The translations under genes and the position numbers were made by a program. Under the pieces are notes generated by a model. That model had not been told where the DNA came from and made no database searches. It saw only the letters and a program-made list of their open reading frames with translations. A stretch of 64,000 nucleotides of DNA from UBA7803 sp036381275. Lineage in GTDB: Bacteria; Pseudomonadota; Gammaproteobacteria; Pseudomonadales; Azotimanducaceae. Location: positions 38,723 to 102,722 of the forward strand of contig DASVDC010000130.1 in assembly GCA_036381275.1 (NCBI GenBank), read 5' to 3'. Below are positions 1 through 7,426 of the stretch, piece by piece; the first letter of the stretch is position 1; every line of letters begins with the position of its first letter.

Positions 1-612
1 CGCCACCGCGGTGCCGTGCCGCAGCACGGGCGGCTTCGGGTCGTCTTCCGCCGGCACCTGGCGCGCGATCTGTCCGCGCAGGTCTTCGTGCGCCGCGTCC
101 ACCGGACCGTCGACGATGGCGATCCGCACGCCCTCGCCGCGGGTCAACGCGTGCACCGCCTCGACCTGCTGCCGATGCTCGCCGTACTGGACCTCGAACA
201 GCGGATCGTCGTAGGCCCCGGAAATGAGGCCGCGGTATTCGTGCACCGGCTGCGCGTGCGCGACCCGCCGATCGCCGTCGAGGCGCCGGACGAGGGTGGC
301 GCGGTCGACGCCGATCGGCACCTCGAGCACCAGGCAGAGGAGCGCGAGATCGTCGACGCGCCAGGCATGCAGCTCGCGCAGCCCGTGATCGCGCAGCAGC
401 GCATCGGCACGCCGGCGCGCGTGCAGCGAGCCGCTCCAGGTGAGATCGCCGCGGTACCCGCGCTTCGATCCGGCCGGTAACAGCGGCGCCGCCCCGGCAT
501 CGTGCAGCACGACCAGCACCTGCCGGTCGACCGGCACCGCGCCGAGCGGCGGCCGCGTCGCGCAGCCCGCGACCAGCAGCACCAGCAACGTCAGCGCTGC
601 CGCCCGCATCAT
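1..612 (-). CDS. Subtilisin-like (S8) serine protease lipoprotein, partial (3' end outside window)
   Basis: The reverse strand reads an open frame from ATG at 612 to the window edge (204 codons). The N-terminus is a lipoprotein signal peptide with lipobox LVAGC, so the mature protein is probably anchored in a membrane facing the periplasm or surface. After a region of about 130 residues resembling a propeptide comes the subtilase catalytic Asp motif (VRIAIVDGPVD), and just before the edge the catalytic His motif (RHGTAVA). The Ser region lies outside the window. The ATG overlaps the stop of the anti-sigma gene as ATGA, so the two are probably translationally coupled. Family assignment rests on two of the three catalytic motifs in the right order; the substrate is unknown. 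Confidence 0.85.
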   Translation of the reverse strand, partial: MMRAAALTLLVLLVAGCATRPPLGAVPVDRQVLVVLHDAGAAPLLPAGSKRGYRGDLTWSGSLHARRRADALLRDHGLRELHAWRVDDLALLCLVLEVPIGVDRATLVRRLDGDRRVAHAQPVHEYRGLISGAYDDPLFEVQYGEHRQQVEAVHALTRGEGVRIAIVDGPVDAAHEDLRGQIARQVPAEDDPKPPVLRHGTAVA

Positions 613-1178
613 GGCCTCTCGCGCGCGACCCAGCGCACCGCGGGCATCCGCTCGAGACGCGCCATCAGCCGATCGGCCTCGGCCTCGGAGGCCAGGCCGA
701 CGCGGTAGATGCCGGCCGGTTCCGAGCGGGTCAGCACCGCCCCGCCGGCCTGCTCGACGAGCCGCAGCGCGTCCGCCTCGGCCGTGCCGGGGGTGACGAC
801 GAGCTGGATCACCGGGCCGGAATGGTGCGCCGGGCTCGACAGCGTCCCGTACGGGGCCGGCTGCAACTGCTGACCGAGCAGGAAGGCGGCGCTCGCGACG
901 GCGAGACAGAGCGCCGCCAGCCCCACCGCGGCCCGCCTCGGCCGCGACCCGGACCGCGGCAGGCGCGCGGTCAACCGGCCCCACGCGTGGTCGACGGAAG
1001 CCACGGCCGCGGCATCCGCCGGCGCCTCGCGGTAGAGCCGGGCGAGCCGGATCTCGGACCGGACCCGTTCCGCGCAGCGCCCGCAACCGGCGAGGTGGCG
1101 GTTCAACCGATCCATCTCGGCTTCAGCCAGCGTGCCGTTTACGTACCACGGCAGCAGCCGCTCGAACTCTTGGTGCAT
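609..1178 (-). CDS. Zinc-finger anti-sigma factor with protease-propeptide-like C-terminal domain
   Basis: A 189-residue protein. Residues 1-45 carry the zf-HC2/ZAS signature of ECF anti-sigma factors: H at about 24-28 followed by CGRC (HLAGCGRCAE). One transmembrane helix follows at about 85-105 (AAVGLAALCLAVASAAFLL). The periplasmic tail (about 120-189) has the pattern of a subtilase propeptide or I9 inhibitor: beta-strand IQLVVTPGT, helix EADALRLVEQAGG, strand YRVGLAS, and a closing PAVRWVARE. It lies 13 nt after the ECF sigma gene and overlaps the S8 protease gene by 4 nt. Inference: the tail binds the neighbouring protease, linking protease state to sigma release. The zinc finger and membrane helix are direct reads; the propeptide-like fold is my pattern call. 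Confidence 0.85.
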   Translation of the reverse strand: MHQEFERLLPWYVNGTLAEAEMDRLNRHLAGCGRCAERVRSEIRLARLYREAPADAAAVASVDHAWGRLTARLPRSGSRPRRAAVGLAALCLAVASAAFLLGQQLQPAPYGTLSSPAHHSGPVIQLVVTPGTAEADALRLVEQAGGAVLTRSEPAGIYRVGLASEAEADRLMARLERMPAVRWVARERP

Positions 1179-1191
1179 GCACGGCGCCCCC

Positions 1192-1695
1192 TCACGCCTC
1201 CAGCAGGCTCCGCAGCGCGCGCCGCGCGTGGAACATGCGGGTTTTCACGGTGTTTTCCGGACACTTCATGATCTCGGCTATTTCCCGATACGAGTAGCCG
1301 AAGTAGTAGGTGAGCTCGACGGTGGCGCGCTGCTCCGGATTGAGCCGCGCGAGGCAACCCTCGAGCTCGAGGCGCCGGCACGGCACCTCCTCGGGGTCCG
1401 GATCCTCCGCGCGCTCGCGCGTCGCCGGCCGCCGCTGACCGGCGCGCTTCAGCGCCCGCCGGTACGCAATCCCGAGGATCCAGGTGGACGCGTGGGAATC
1501 GCCGCGGAATGCCGCGGCCGACCGCCAGATCACCAGGAACACGTCGTTGATCACCTCTTCCACGAGGCCGGGGTCGCGGACGATGCGCAGCACGAAACGG
1601 ACGAGCCGCGGATACCAGGCGCGATAGAGGCTCTCCAGCGCGGCCTCGTCTCCCCGGGCAATCCGTTCGAGCAGCTCCCCTTCCGGTATCCCCAT
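1192..1695 (-). CDS. ECF RNA polymerase sigma factor
   Basis: A 167-residue ECF-type sigma-70 factor. Region 2 covers about residues 20-90 (LYRAWYPRLVRFVLRIV, then DVFLVIWRSAAAF) and region 4 about 110-165, with the helix-turn-helix SYREIAEIMKCPENTVKTR. The frame is open upstream to 1803, but the ATG at 1695 (MGIPEGELLERIARGDE) gives the normal ECF N-terminus, and the extension is Arg-rich and not ECF-like. It is followed by its anti-sigma gene after 13 nt. It is divergent from the CHRD lipoprotein gene across 142 bp, which is where an autoregulated promoter would lie; I could not identify one with certainty. Confidence 0.93.
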   Translation of the reverse strand: MGIPEGELLERIARGDEAALESLYRAWYPRLVRFVLRIVRDPGLVEEVINDVFLVIWRSAAAFRGDSHASTWILGIAYRRALKRAGQRRPATRERAEDPDPEEVPCRRLELEGCLARLNPEQRATVELTYYFGYSYREIAEIMKCPENTVKTRMFHARRALRSLLEA

Positions 1696-1837
1696 GTCGC
1701 AACGCCGTCGACCCCGTACTCGTGAGTTCCCCGACAGCGGCGAAAGGTTCAATGGTCGGACGGTTTTTCGCTTCGTAGAACCTTCCCGGCCGACCCGGGG
1801 CACTCACCCACGTCGAGGAAGGTCCGGGAGAACGACG

Positions 1838-3760
1838 ATGGTGGTTCGCGCCGCACTGACGACCCTGCTCCTGCTCGGCGCGCTGCACGGCTGCAGCGAC
1901 AGCAACGACGACGACGATGCCGAGCAGCCTCCGCCTCCGGAGCCGCCTCCGGCCAATACCGAGGATTTCGACGTGACCCTGAGCCCGCGCGAAGTGGTCG
2001 GCGGCAGCGATGCCACCGGCACCGGCAACGCCGAGGTGACGGTGAATCTGGACGACGGCACCGTAACGGGCACCGTCACGCTGACGGACGTCGACGCCGA
2101 GGCGGTGACGCTGCGCGAAGGCTTCGCCGGCGAGAACGGCGAAGAGCTCGTATCGCTCGACGAGACGGCGCCCGGCGACTGGGCGTTCCCCGCGGATGCG
2201 ACACTGACCGAGGCGGATCTGGAGCGGCTGGAGGCCGGAGGTATGCATCTGGTCGCGAGCACCGCCGAGGCGCCGGACGGGATGCTGCGCGGCCAGATCG
2301 TGCCCGAGGGCATCGAGCTGCGTTTCGTCGAGCTCTCCGGTGCGCAGGAAGTCCCGCCCGTGACGACGTCGGCGTCGGCCGTCGCGGCGCTGACCCTCGA
2401 CCGCGCGAGCGAAACCCTGGTGCTGCACATGAACACCAGCGGGCTCGACGACGCCGCGGAAGCGCACATCCACGACGGCCTGGCGGGCGTGAACGGACCG
2501 ATTCTGATCGGGCTGGTCCGCGACCCGGACGACGTCAGCCATTGGATGCTCGACGAGCTCGTGCTGGAGCCGGCGCAACTCGATGCGCTGGACGCCGCCG
2601 GGCTCTACGTGAACGTGCACACCCCGGAGCATCCGGCCGGTGAGGTGCGGGGTCAGATCGGCGCCGACGGTGTCGAGATCTTCTTCACGCCGCTCAGCGG
2701 CGACGAGGTGGTGCCGCCCGTGGACAGCGACGCCGCCGGGGTCGCGGCCGGCACCCTGGTGACCGATTCCCGCACGTTGACGCTGCACGTGAACCTCAGC
2801 GGCCTGGACGATGCCGAGACGGTGGCCGTGCATCAGGCACCGCTGATGCAGAACGGACCGGCGGTGTTCGAGCTGACCCGCGACCCGAACGAGGTGACGC
2901 ACTGGCTCATCGAGGACCGTGCGCTCACCGAAGCCGAGCACCAGGCGCTGCGCAGCCAGGAGCTGTACGTGCTGGTGACCAGCCCCGCGCTCCCCGACGG
3001 TGAGCTGCGCGGCCAGCTCGCGCCGCAGGATTCCTCCGGCGGCAGCGGCGAAGCCTTCGTCGTCACCGCCGTCGAGCCGGAGGACGGCGCCACCGTCGAT
3101 GCGTTGCCCGACGCCCTCACCGCGACGTTCAACCGCGACGTGCTTGCGGACAGCGCCACGCCCGACCGGGTGGCGGTCACCGCCAGCGGCGGCGACGGCG
3201 GCTTCGACGACGGCAACGAGCTGATGGTCGGGGTGCTGACGGTCGAGGTCAGCGGCAACCAGCTCACCGCCGAGCTCGACACCAACGCGGCCAGCGACGA
3301 TGTCTATCAGGTGCTGCTCGACGGCTCGAGCGATACGCCGCTGACGGACTCGGGCGGCACGCCGCTCGACGGCGACGGCGACGGGACCGCCGGCGGCGAC
3401 TTCGTTTCGACGTTCACGGTGGAGGCCGGCACCAGCGCGCCGACCCTGAGCGAGCTGCAGGCGGAGATCTTCACGCCGTCCTGCGCGAAGAGCGGCTGCC
3501 ACGCGGGCTCCGCCCCCGCCCAGGGCATGGATCTCTCCGAAGGCGCCACCTTCGCCAGCACCGTGAACGTGCCGAGCCTCGAGGTGCCGGAGCTGGATCG
3601 CGTCGAGCCGCGCGATCCCGACCAGAGCTACCTGGTGCGCAAGGTGGAAGGCACCGCATCGGTGGGCGGCCGGATGCCGCTCGACGGACCGCCGTTCCTC
3701 TCCGAATCGCAGATCCAGCAGATCCGCGACTGGATCAGCGCCGGCGCGGAGGACGACTGA
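1838..3760 (+). CDS. Lipoprotein with three CHRD domains, an SbsA-type Ig-like domain and a C-terminal haem-binding-like domain
   Basis: A 640-residue protein starting at ATG 1838, preceded by a GGGAG ribosome-binding site. The signal peptide ends in lipobox ALHGC, followed by an Asp-rich and Pro-rich linker. Three CHRD-type repeats occupy about 44-400, each closing with a G(E/M)(V/L)RGQ motif and containing SGLDDA. An Ig-like SbsA/Big_5-type domain follows (about 408-520: VEPEDGATVDALPDALTATF). The C-terminal 100 residues hold CAKSGCH, a CX4CH variant of the cytochrome c haem motif, and a late Met (GGRMPLDGPPF) that could be the axial ligand. The next gene starts 2 nt downstream and also has a haem motif, so the two probably form an electron-transfer or haem-containing envelope unit. 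Function is not known. Confidence 0.85.
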   Translation: MVVRAALTTLLLLGALHGCSDSNDDDDAEQPPPPEPPPANTEDFDVTLSPREVVGGSDATGTGNAEVTVNLDDGTVTGTVTLTDVDAEAVTLREGFAGENGEELVSLDETAPGDWAFPADATLTEADLERLEAGGMHLVASTAEAPDGMLRGQIVPEGIELRFVELSGAQEVPPVTTSASAVAALTLDRASETLVLHMNTSGLDDAAEAHIHDGLAGVNGPILIGLVRDPDDVSHWMLDELVLEPAQLDALDAAGLYVNVHTPEHPAGEVRGQIGADGVEIFFTPLSGDEVVPPVDSDAAGVAAGTLVTDSRTLTLHVNLSGLDDAETVAVHQAPLMQNGPAVFELTRDPNEVTHWLIEDRALTEAEHQALRSQELYVLVTSPALPDGELRGQLAPQDSSGGSGEAFVVTAVEPEDGATVDALPDALTATFNRDVLADSATPDRVAVTASGGDGGFDDGNELMVGVLTVEVSGNQLTAELDTNAASDDVYQVLLDGSSDTPLTDSGGTPLDGDGDGTAGGDFVSTFTVEAGTSAPTLSELQAEIFTPSCAKSGCHAGSAPAQGMDLSEGATFASTVNVPSLEVPELDRVEPRDPDQSYLVRKVEGTASVGGRMPLDGPPFLSESQIQQIRDWISAGAEDD

Positions 3761-3762
3761 CC

Positions 3763-4827
3763 GTGCGCGGGCTCGTTGCGGGGCTGCTGGGGGCCGTGCT
3801 CCTGCCGGGTTCCGGCGCCGCTGTGGCCGAACCCTGGCTGGCCGTTCGCGAGGGTCTGACCTGCGGCTCCTGCCACTTCAATCCGACCGGCGGCGGCATG
3901 CGCAGCGCGTTCGGCATCGCGTATGCGCAGCAGCAGTTGCCGGCACGACCGCTCGGCGAGGGGGAACCCGCCTGGAGCGGCACGCTGACGGCGCCGGTGC
4001 GGCTCGGCGCCGATGCCCGCGCCTCGGCACGCCAGTCGGAACGGGACGATCAGGACGATCACCTGGACTTCGGCGTCGACCGGGTCAGCCTGTACCTCGG
4101 CGCCGAGCTCGGCTCGGCCACGCTGTACGTGGATCAGCAGGTGGCGCCCGGCGGCTCGCTGAATCGCGAAGCGTGGGCGCGGCTCGACTGGAACGAGTGG
4201 TACCTGAAAGCGGGCCGCCTGTTCCTGCCGTTCGGCTGGCGGCTCGAGGACGATACCGCGCTGGTGCGCGAAGTCACCGGGGTCAACATGACGCAGGGCG
4301 ACGACGGCCTGGAGCTGGGCTACGAGGCCGGCCGGGTCAGCGTGCAGATCGCCGCGACCAACGGCAACGGCGGCGGCCCGGAGCAGGACGACGGCAAGCT
4401 GTTCACCGCCCGCGCCGCGCTGGTACAACCGACCTGGCAGATCGGCCTCTCCGGCTACCGCAACGACACCGACAACGGCGACCGCACCATCGGCGGCGTG
4501 TTCGCCGGCCTGCGCAGCGGGCCGGTGGTGTGGCTGGCGGAGGTCGATCACATCGACGACCAGCCGGACGACGCGCCCGACGCAGAGCAGCAGGTGGCGC
4601 TCCTGGAAGCGAGCGTCGTGCTCGGCCGCGGCCACAGCGTGAAGCTGACGGCGGAGGCGCTGTTTCCGGACGAGGGCGAGGATCAGTACCGGTTCAGCGC
4701 CGTCTACGAGTGGTTTCCGGTGCCGTACACGCAGCTACGGCTCGGCGTGCGGGCGCGGGACAGCGACGACGAGGCCGCGGCGCTGAACAGCGAGCAGGCC
4801 TTCGTGCAGATGCACCTGTTCCTGTGA
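3763..4827 (+). CDS. Outer-membrane beta-barrel protein with an N-terminal CXXCH haem motif
   Basis: A 354-residue protein with a GTG start 2 nt after the CHRD lipoprotein stop. A signal peptide (about 1-22) is followed by a cytochrome c motif C34-G-S-C37-H38 in a conserved-looking context (REGLTCGSCHFNPTGGGMR). The rest (about 60-354) is made of alternating amphipathic strands rich in Gly, Asp and aromatic residues, ending in LFL, as expected for an outer-membrane barrel. Strand examples are SLYLGAELGSATLYVDQ and WYLKAGRLFLPFGWRLE. I infer a porin-like barrel with a haem near its periplasmic face, perhaps receiving electrons from the preceding lipoprotein. I do not recognise a characterised family member. 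Confidence 0.75.
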   Translation: MRGLVAGLLGAVLLPGSGAAVAEPWLAVREGLTCGSCHFNPTGGGMRSAFGIAYAQQQLPARPLGEGEPAWSGTLTAPVRLGADARASARQSERDDQDDHLDFGVDRVSLYLGAELGSATLYVDQQVAPGGSLNREAWARLDWNEWYLKAGRLFLPFGWRLEDDTALVREVTGVNMTQGDDGLELGYEAGRVSVQIAATNGNGGGPEQDDGKLFTARAALVQPTWQIGLSGYRNDTDNGDRTIGGVFAGLRSGPVVWLAEVDHIDDQPDDAPDAEQQVALLEASVVLGRGHSVKLTAEALFPDEGEDQYRFSAVYEWFPVPYTQLRLGVRARDSDDEAAALNSEQAFVQMHLFL

Positions 4828-4836
4828 TCGAGCGCC

Positions 4837-4934
4837 GTGGGAGCGATCGGGCGCTGTGGGAGCGATCGGGCGCTGTGGGAGCGGCCTCCGGCCGCGAACG
4901 GGTTTCGAATTCGCGGCCGGAGGTCGCTCCCACA
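4837..4934. repeat. REP inverted pair preceded by two extra 19-bp tandem half-units
   Basis: The unit GTGGGAGCGATCGGGCGCT occurs twice in tandem (4837-4855 and 4856-4874). It is followed directly by a full REP half, GTGGGAGCGGCCTCCGGCCG (4875 on), and by its inverted partner ending in CTCCCAC at about 4934. The element fills the gap between the convergent barrel gene (stop 4827) and cytochrome gene (stop 4942), so the hairpin could also end both transcripts. Confidence 0.9.
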
Positions 4935-4941
4935 ATCGGTT

Positions 4942-5274
4942 CTACGGGGACGGCGACCGCTCGATCATGTAATCGAGCGCCGCCGCCAACTCCTCTTCGC
5001 TGCACTGCGTGCAGAGCCCCTTCGGCGGCATGCCCGGCGGAACGCCGGTGATGGTCGACTGCAGCAGCGCCGGTCGTCCCTTCTGCAGCCGCTCCGCCCA
5101 CGCGGCGCCGTCGCCGACCCGCGGCGCGCCGGCGACGCCGGCGGCGTGACACGAGAAGCAGTAGCGGATGTAGACCTGCTCCCCCGGATGGGCGGATTCG
5201 TCGGCCGGTCGCTCGCCGCAACCGGCGCCGAGCAGCGCGAATCCCATTGCCACCGCCATCCACAATGCCCGCAT
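4942..5274 (-). CDS. Cytochrome c5-like lipoprotein
   Basis: A 110-residue monohaem cytochrome. The N-terminal signal carries lipobox LGAGC19. The haem motif is C39-F-S-C42-H43, with Met82 in GVPPGMPPKG as the likely sixth ligand. The extra pair C88-T-Q-C91 just after it is typical of the cytochrome c5 family, where it forms a disulphide. It is a periplasmic, membrane-anchored electron carrier. It is convergent with the haem-barrel gene across a REP element, and its proximity to two other haem-motif proteins suggests a common redox role, though it is on the opposite strand. The 5' side abuts a single REP half. Confidence 0.9.
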   Translation of the reverse strand: MRALWMAVAMGFALLGAGCGERPADESAHPGEQVYIRYCFSCHAAGVAGAPRVGDGAAWAERLQKGRPALLQSTITGVPPGMPPKGLCTQCSEEELAAALDYMIERSPSP

Positions 5275-5294
5275 TCGAAGGTCTCCTGGATTTC

Positions 5295-5320
5295 ATTCGC
5301 GGCCGGAGGCCGCTCCCACA
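5295..5320 (-). repeat. Single REP half-site
   Basis: ATTCGCGGCCGGAGGCCGCT followed by CCCACA, the same 25-bp core as the other REP copies, without an inverted partner nearby. It lies between the omega-amidase stop and the cytochrome c5 start. Confidence 0.85.
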
Positions 5321-5328
5321 ATGGGCGG

Positions 5329-6105
5329 TCAGAACGCCAGATCGAAGTCGTCGGCGTCCTGCCAGGCGGGGAAGCGCTGCCGGTGCGCGCGCAGCGCCTC
5401 ACCGTCGAGCGTCACCGTGAACACCCCGGTGCGCTCGCCGGCTTCGAGCAGCGCCGTGCCTTCGGAGTCGTACACCACGCTTCCGCCGCGGTATTCGATC
5501 CCGGCGCCGTCGGTGCCGACGATGTTCACGCCCAGCGTGAACGCCAGATTCTCGATCGCGCGGGCGCGCAGCAACGTGCTCCAGGCGCTCTGCCGCGCCG
5601 CGGGCCAGTTCGCCACCACCACCAGCAGATCGTAGTCGCCGCGGCTCCGCAGCCACACCGGGAAGCGCAGGTCGTAGCAGACCGCCGCACGGATTCGCCA
5701 CTCGCCGACCGTGAGCGCCGGCCGCGCGCGGCCGGCCGCGTAGTGCTCGTGCTCACCCGCCATCCGGAACCGGTGGCGCTTGTCGTAGATCACGGCGCGG
5801 CCATCGGGCGGCATCCAGACGAAACGGTTGTAACAGGCGCCGCCCTCCTCGATCACGACGCTTCCGCAGAGCGTCTTGCCGAGCGCCTCCGCGCGCGAGC
5901 GCAGCCACCTCACCGTGGGCCCGGACATCGGCTCGGCCACCTCGCGCGCCGCCATCGTGAAGCCGGTGGAGAACATCTCCGGCAGCACCACCAGCGCCGC
6001 CTCGTCCGGCACCTCCGCGAAGTGGGCATCGAACAGCGCGCGATTCGCCGGCGGATCGTGCCAACGGGTCGCGGTCTGGATCAGGCTCACGGTCAGAGGC
6101 TGCAC
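5329..6105 (-). CDS. Omega-amidase (nitrilase superfamily, YafV/Nit2 type)
   Basis: A 258-residue carbon-nitrogen hydrolase. The catalytic triad is visible: Glu43 in VVLPEMFSTGF, Lys109 in IYDKRHRF and nucleophile Cys143 in RAAVCYDLRFP. The family hydrolyses alpha-ketoglutaramate or alpha-ketosuccinamate to the dicarboxylic acid plus ammonia. I choose GTG at 6105 (MQPLTVSLIQT), which overlaps the aminotransferase stop by 13 nt; GTG at 6090 is also possible. The overlap with a methionine/glutamine-type aminotransferase fits the glutamine transaminase-omega-amidase pathway, which makes transamination of 4-methylthio-2-oxobutanoate irreversible in methionine salvage. The cytosolic location follows from the lack of a signal peptide. 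Confidence 0.9.
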   Translation of the reverse strand: MQPLTVSLIQTATRWHDPPANRALFDAHFAEVPDEAALVVLPEMFSTGFTMAAREVAEPMSGPTVRWLRSRAEALGKTLCGSVVIEEGGACYNRFVWMPPDGRAVIYDKRHRFRMAGEHEHYAAGRARPALTVGEWRIRAAVCYDLRFPVWLRSRGDYDLLVVVANWPAARQSAWSTLLRARAIENLAFTLGVNIVGTDGAGIEYRGGSVVYDSEGTALLEAGERTGVFTVTLDGEALRAHRQRFPAWQDADDFDLAF

Positions 6106-7286
6106 AGGATCTCCGCCCCCCGCCGCAACGTGTCGTCGTCCTTCGCGAAGCACAGCCGCAGCAGCGTGTGGCCCGGGTTCTCGGCGTAGAACACCGATAC
6201 CGGGATCGTCGCGAGCTTCGCTTCCCGGGTCAGGCGCCGGGCGAGGGCCGCGTCCGGCTCATCGTACACGCCGGCGTAGTCGATGAGCTGGAAGTAGGTG
6301 CCGGCGCTCGGGCGCAGCGCGAACCGCGACGGCGCGAGCAGCTCGCAGAACAGGTCACGCTTGCGCTGATAGAACGCGCCCAGATGCCGGTGATGCTCCG
6401 GATGGGCGCGCAGGAAGTCGGCGAGGCCGAGCTGCACGGGCGTGTTCGACGTGAACGTCACGTACTGGTGCACGCGGCGCAGCTCCGCCGACAGCGCCGC
6501 CGGCGCGACGCAATAGCCGATCTTCCAGCCCGTGGTGTGGTAGGTCTTGCCGAACGACGAGACCACGAACGCGCGCGCGAACAGCGCCGGATCCCGGCAC
6601 AGGCTCTGGTGCTCGCGGCCGTCGAAGATGATGTGCTCGTAGACCTCGTCCGCGAGCAGATAGAGCTCGCGGCCGGCCGCGTCCGCATCCGCGAGCAGCG
6701 TGCGCAGGCACTCGAGATCGGCCGCGTCCCAGACCGTGCCGGTCGGGTTGTGCGGCGTGTTGACGACGATCAGCCGGGTGCGCTCGTTGATCGCATCCGC
6801 CACCCGATTCCAATCGGGCCGGAACGCCGGCGGATCCATCGGCAGGTGCCTCGTGATGCCGCCCTGCAGCGTCACCGCGGGCTCGTAGCTGTCGTAGGCG
6901 GGGTCGAACACGATGACCTCGTCGCCCGGCCGCACCACCGCGGCGATCGCGCAGAACAGCGCCTCGGTGGCGCCGGAGGTGACGGTGACCTCGGTGTCCG
7001 GATCGACGGCGCAGCCGTACAGCTCCGCCACCTTCGCAGCGATCGCCTCGCGCAGCGCAGGGACCCCGGCCATCGGCGCGTACTGGTTGTGCCCGTGGGT
7101 CAGGTAGTGCTGCACCCGTTCCAGCAGGTAGCGCGGTCCGTCGAAGTCCGGGAAGCCCTGCGAGAGGTTGAGCGCCCCCTCCTGGCGGGCCAGCTCGGAC
7201 ATCACGGTGAAGATGGTCGTCCCGACGCCCGGGAGCTTGCTCTGCAGAGCCGGCGGCCGGCGCCGGGGAATTGCGTTGCGCTGCAT
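6093..7286 (-). CDS. PLP-dependent aminotransferase, methionine/glutamine (KAT III, YbdL-like) type
   Basis: A 397-residue class I/II aminotransferase. Visible features are the N-terminal LSQGFPDFDGP motif typical of the YbdL/kynurenine aminotransferase branch, substrate/cofactor motif NTPHNPTG (176-183), Asp213 in LLADEVYEH, the Schiff-base Lys247 in SSFGKTYHTTGWK, and a late Arg in LLRLCFAKDD. The frame is open upstream to 7976, but that would overlap the divergent sahR-like gene; ATG 7286 is the right start. Family members transaminate methionine, glutamine and aromatic amino acids against 2-oxo acids. It is divergent from sahR-ahcY across a 140-bp region carrying a palindromic operator, and is coupled to omega-amidase, which suggests a role in methionine salvage. 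Confidence 0.9.
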   Translation of the reverse strand: MQRNAIPRRRPPALQSKLPGVGTTIFTVMSELARQEGALNLSQGFPDFDGPRYLLERVQHYLTHGHNQYAPMAGVPALREAIAAKVAELYGCAVDPDTEVTVTSGATEALFCAIAAVVRPGDEVIVFDPAYDSYEPAVTLQGGITRHLPMDPPAFRPDWNRVADAINERTRLIVVNTPHNPTGTVWDAADLECLRTLLADADAAGRELYLLADEVYEHIIFDGREHQSLCRDPALFARAFVVSSFGKTYHTTGWKIGYCVAPAALSAELRRVHQYVTFTSNTPVQLGLADFLRAHPEHHRHLGAFYQRKRDLFCELLAPSRFALRPSAGTYFQLIDYAGVYDEPDAALARRLTREAKLATIPVSVFYAENPGHTLLRLCFAKDDDTLRRGAEILCSL

Positions 7287-7358
7287 CCGGGCATTCTGAC
7301 AAGCGGATCCGCCGCCGGGCAAGGAAGCGCCGTCGGATACCGGCCGATGAGGATTCAA

Positions 7359-7376
7359 TATCAAAATATTTTGATA
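7359..7376. promoter_or_regulatory. 18-bp perfect palindrome, candidate SahR operator
   Basis: TATCAAAATATTTTGATA is a perfect inverted repeat in an otherwise GC-rich window. It lies between the divergent aminotransferase and the ArsR-methyltransferase regulator. It covers the -35 hexamer of the rightward promoter, so binding there would repress sahR-ahcY. I infer that the adjacent regulator binds it. Confidence 0.75.
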
Positions 7377-7399
7377 ATCGGGTGCCGCAGTGCTAGGCT
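7371..7399 (+). promoter_or_regulatory. Candidate promoter of sahR-like regulator and ahcY
   Basis: -35 TTGATA (7371-7376), a 17-bp spacer, and an extended -10 TGC-TAGGCT (hexamer 7394-7399), 27 bp upstream of the ATG at 7427. The -35 is the right arm of the palindrome. Confidence 0.55.
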
Positions 7400-7426
7400 G
7401 CGCCGCTCGAAACTGCGTGCCGATCC

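Noticed and set aside
1139..3502. A 787-codon minus-strand frame opposite the CHRD gene
   Set aside because: The CHRD domains, lipobox and haem motif on the plus strand identify the real gene. The minus-strand frame also overlaps the ECF sigma gene in another frame.
4837..4934. Possible CRISPR-like array because of the 19-bp direct repeats
   Set aside because: Repeats are directly adjacent without spacers, are too short, and match REP elements found elsewhere in the window. No cas gene is present.
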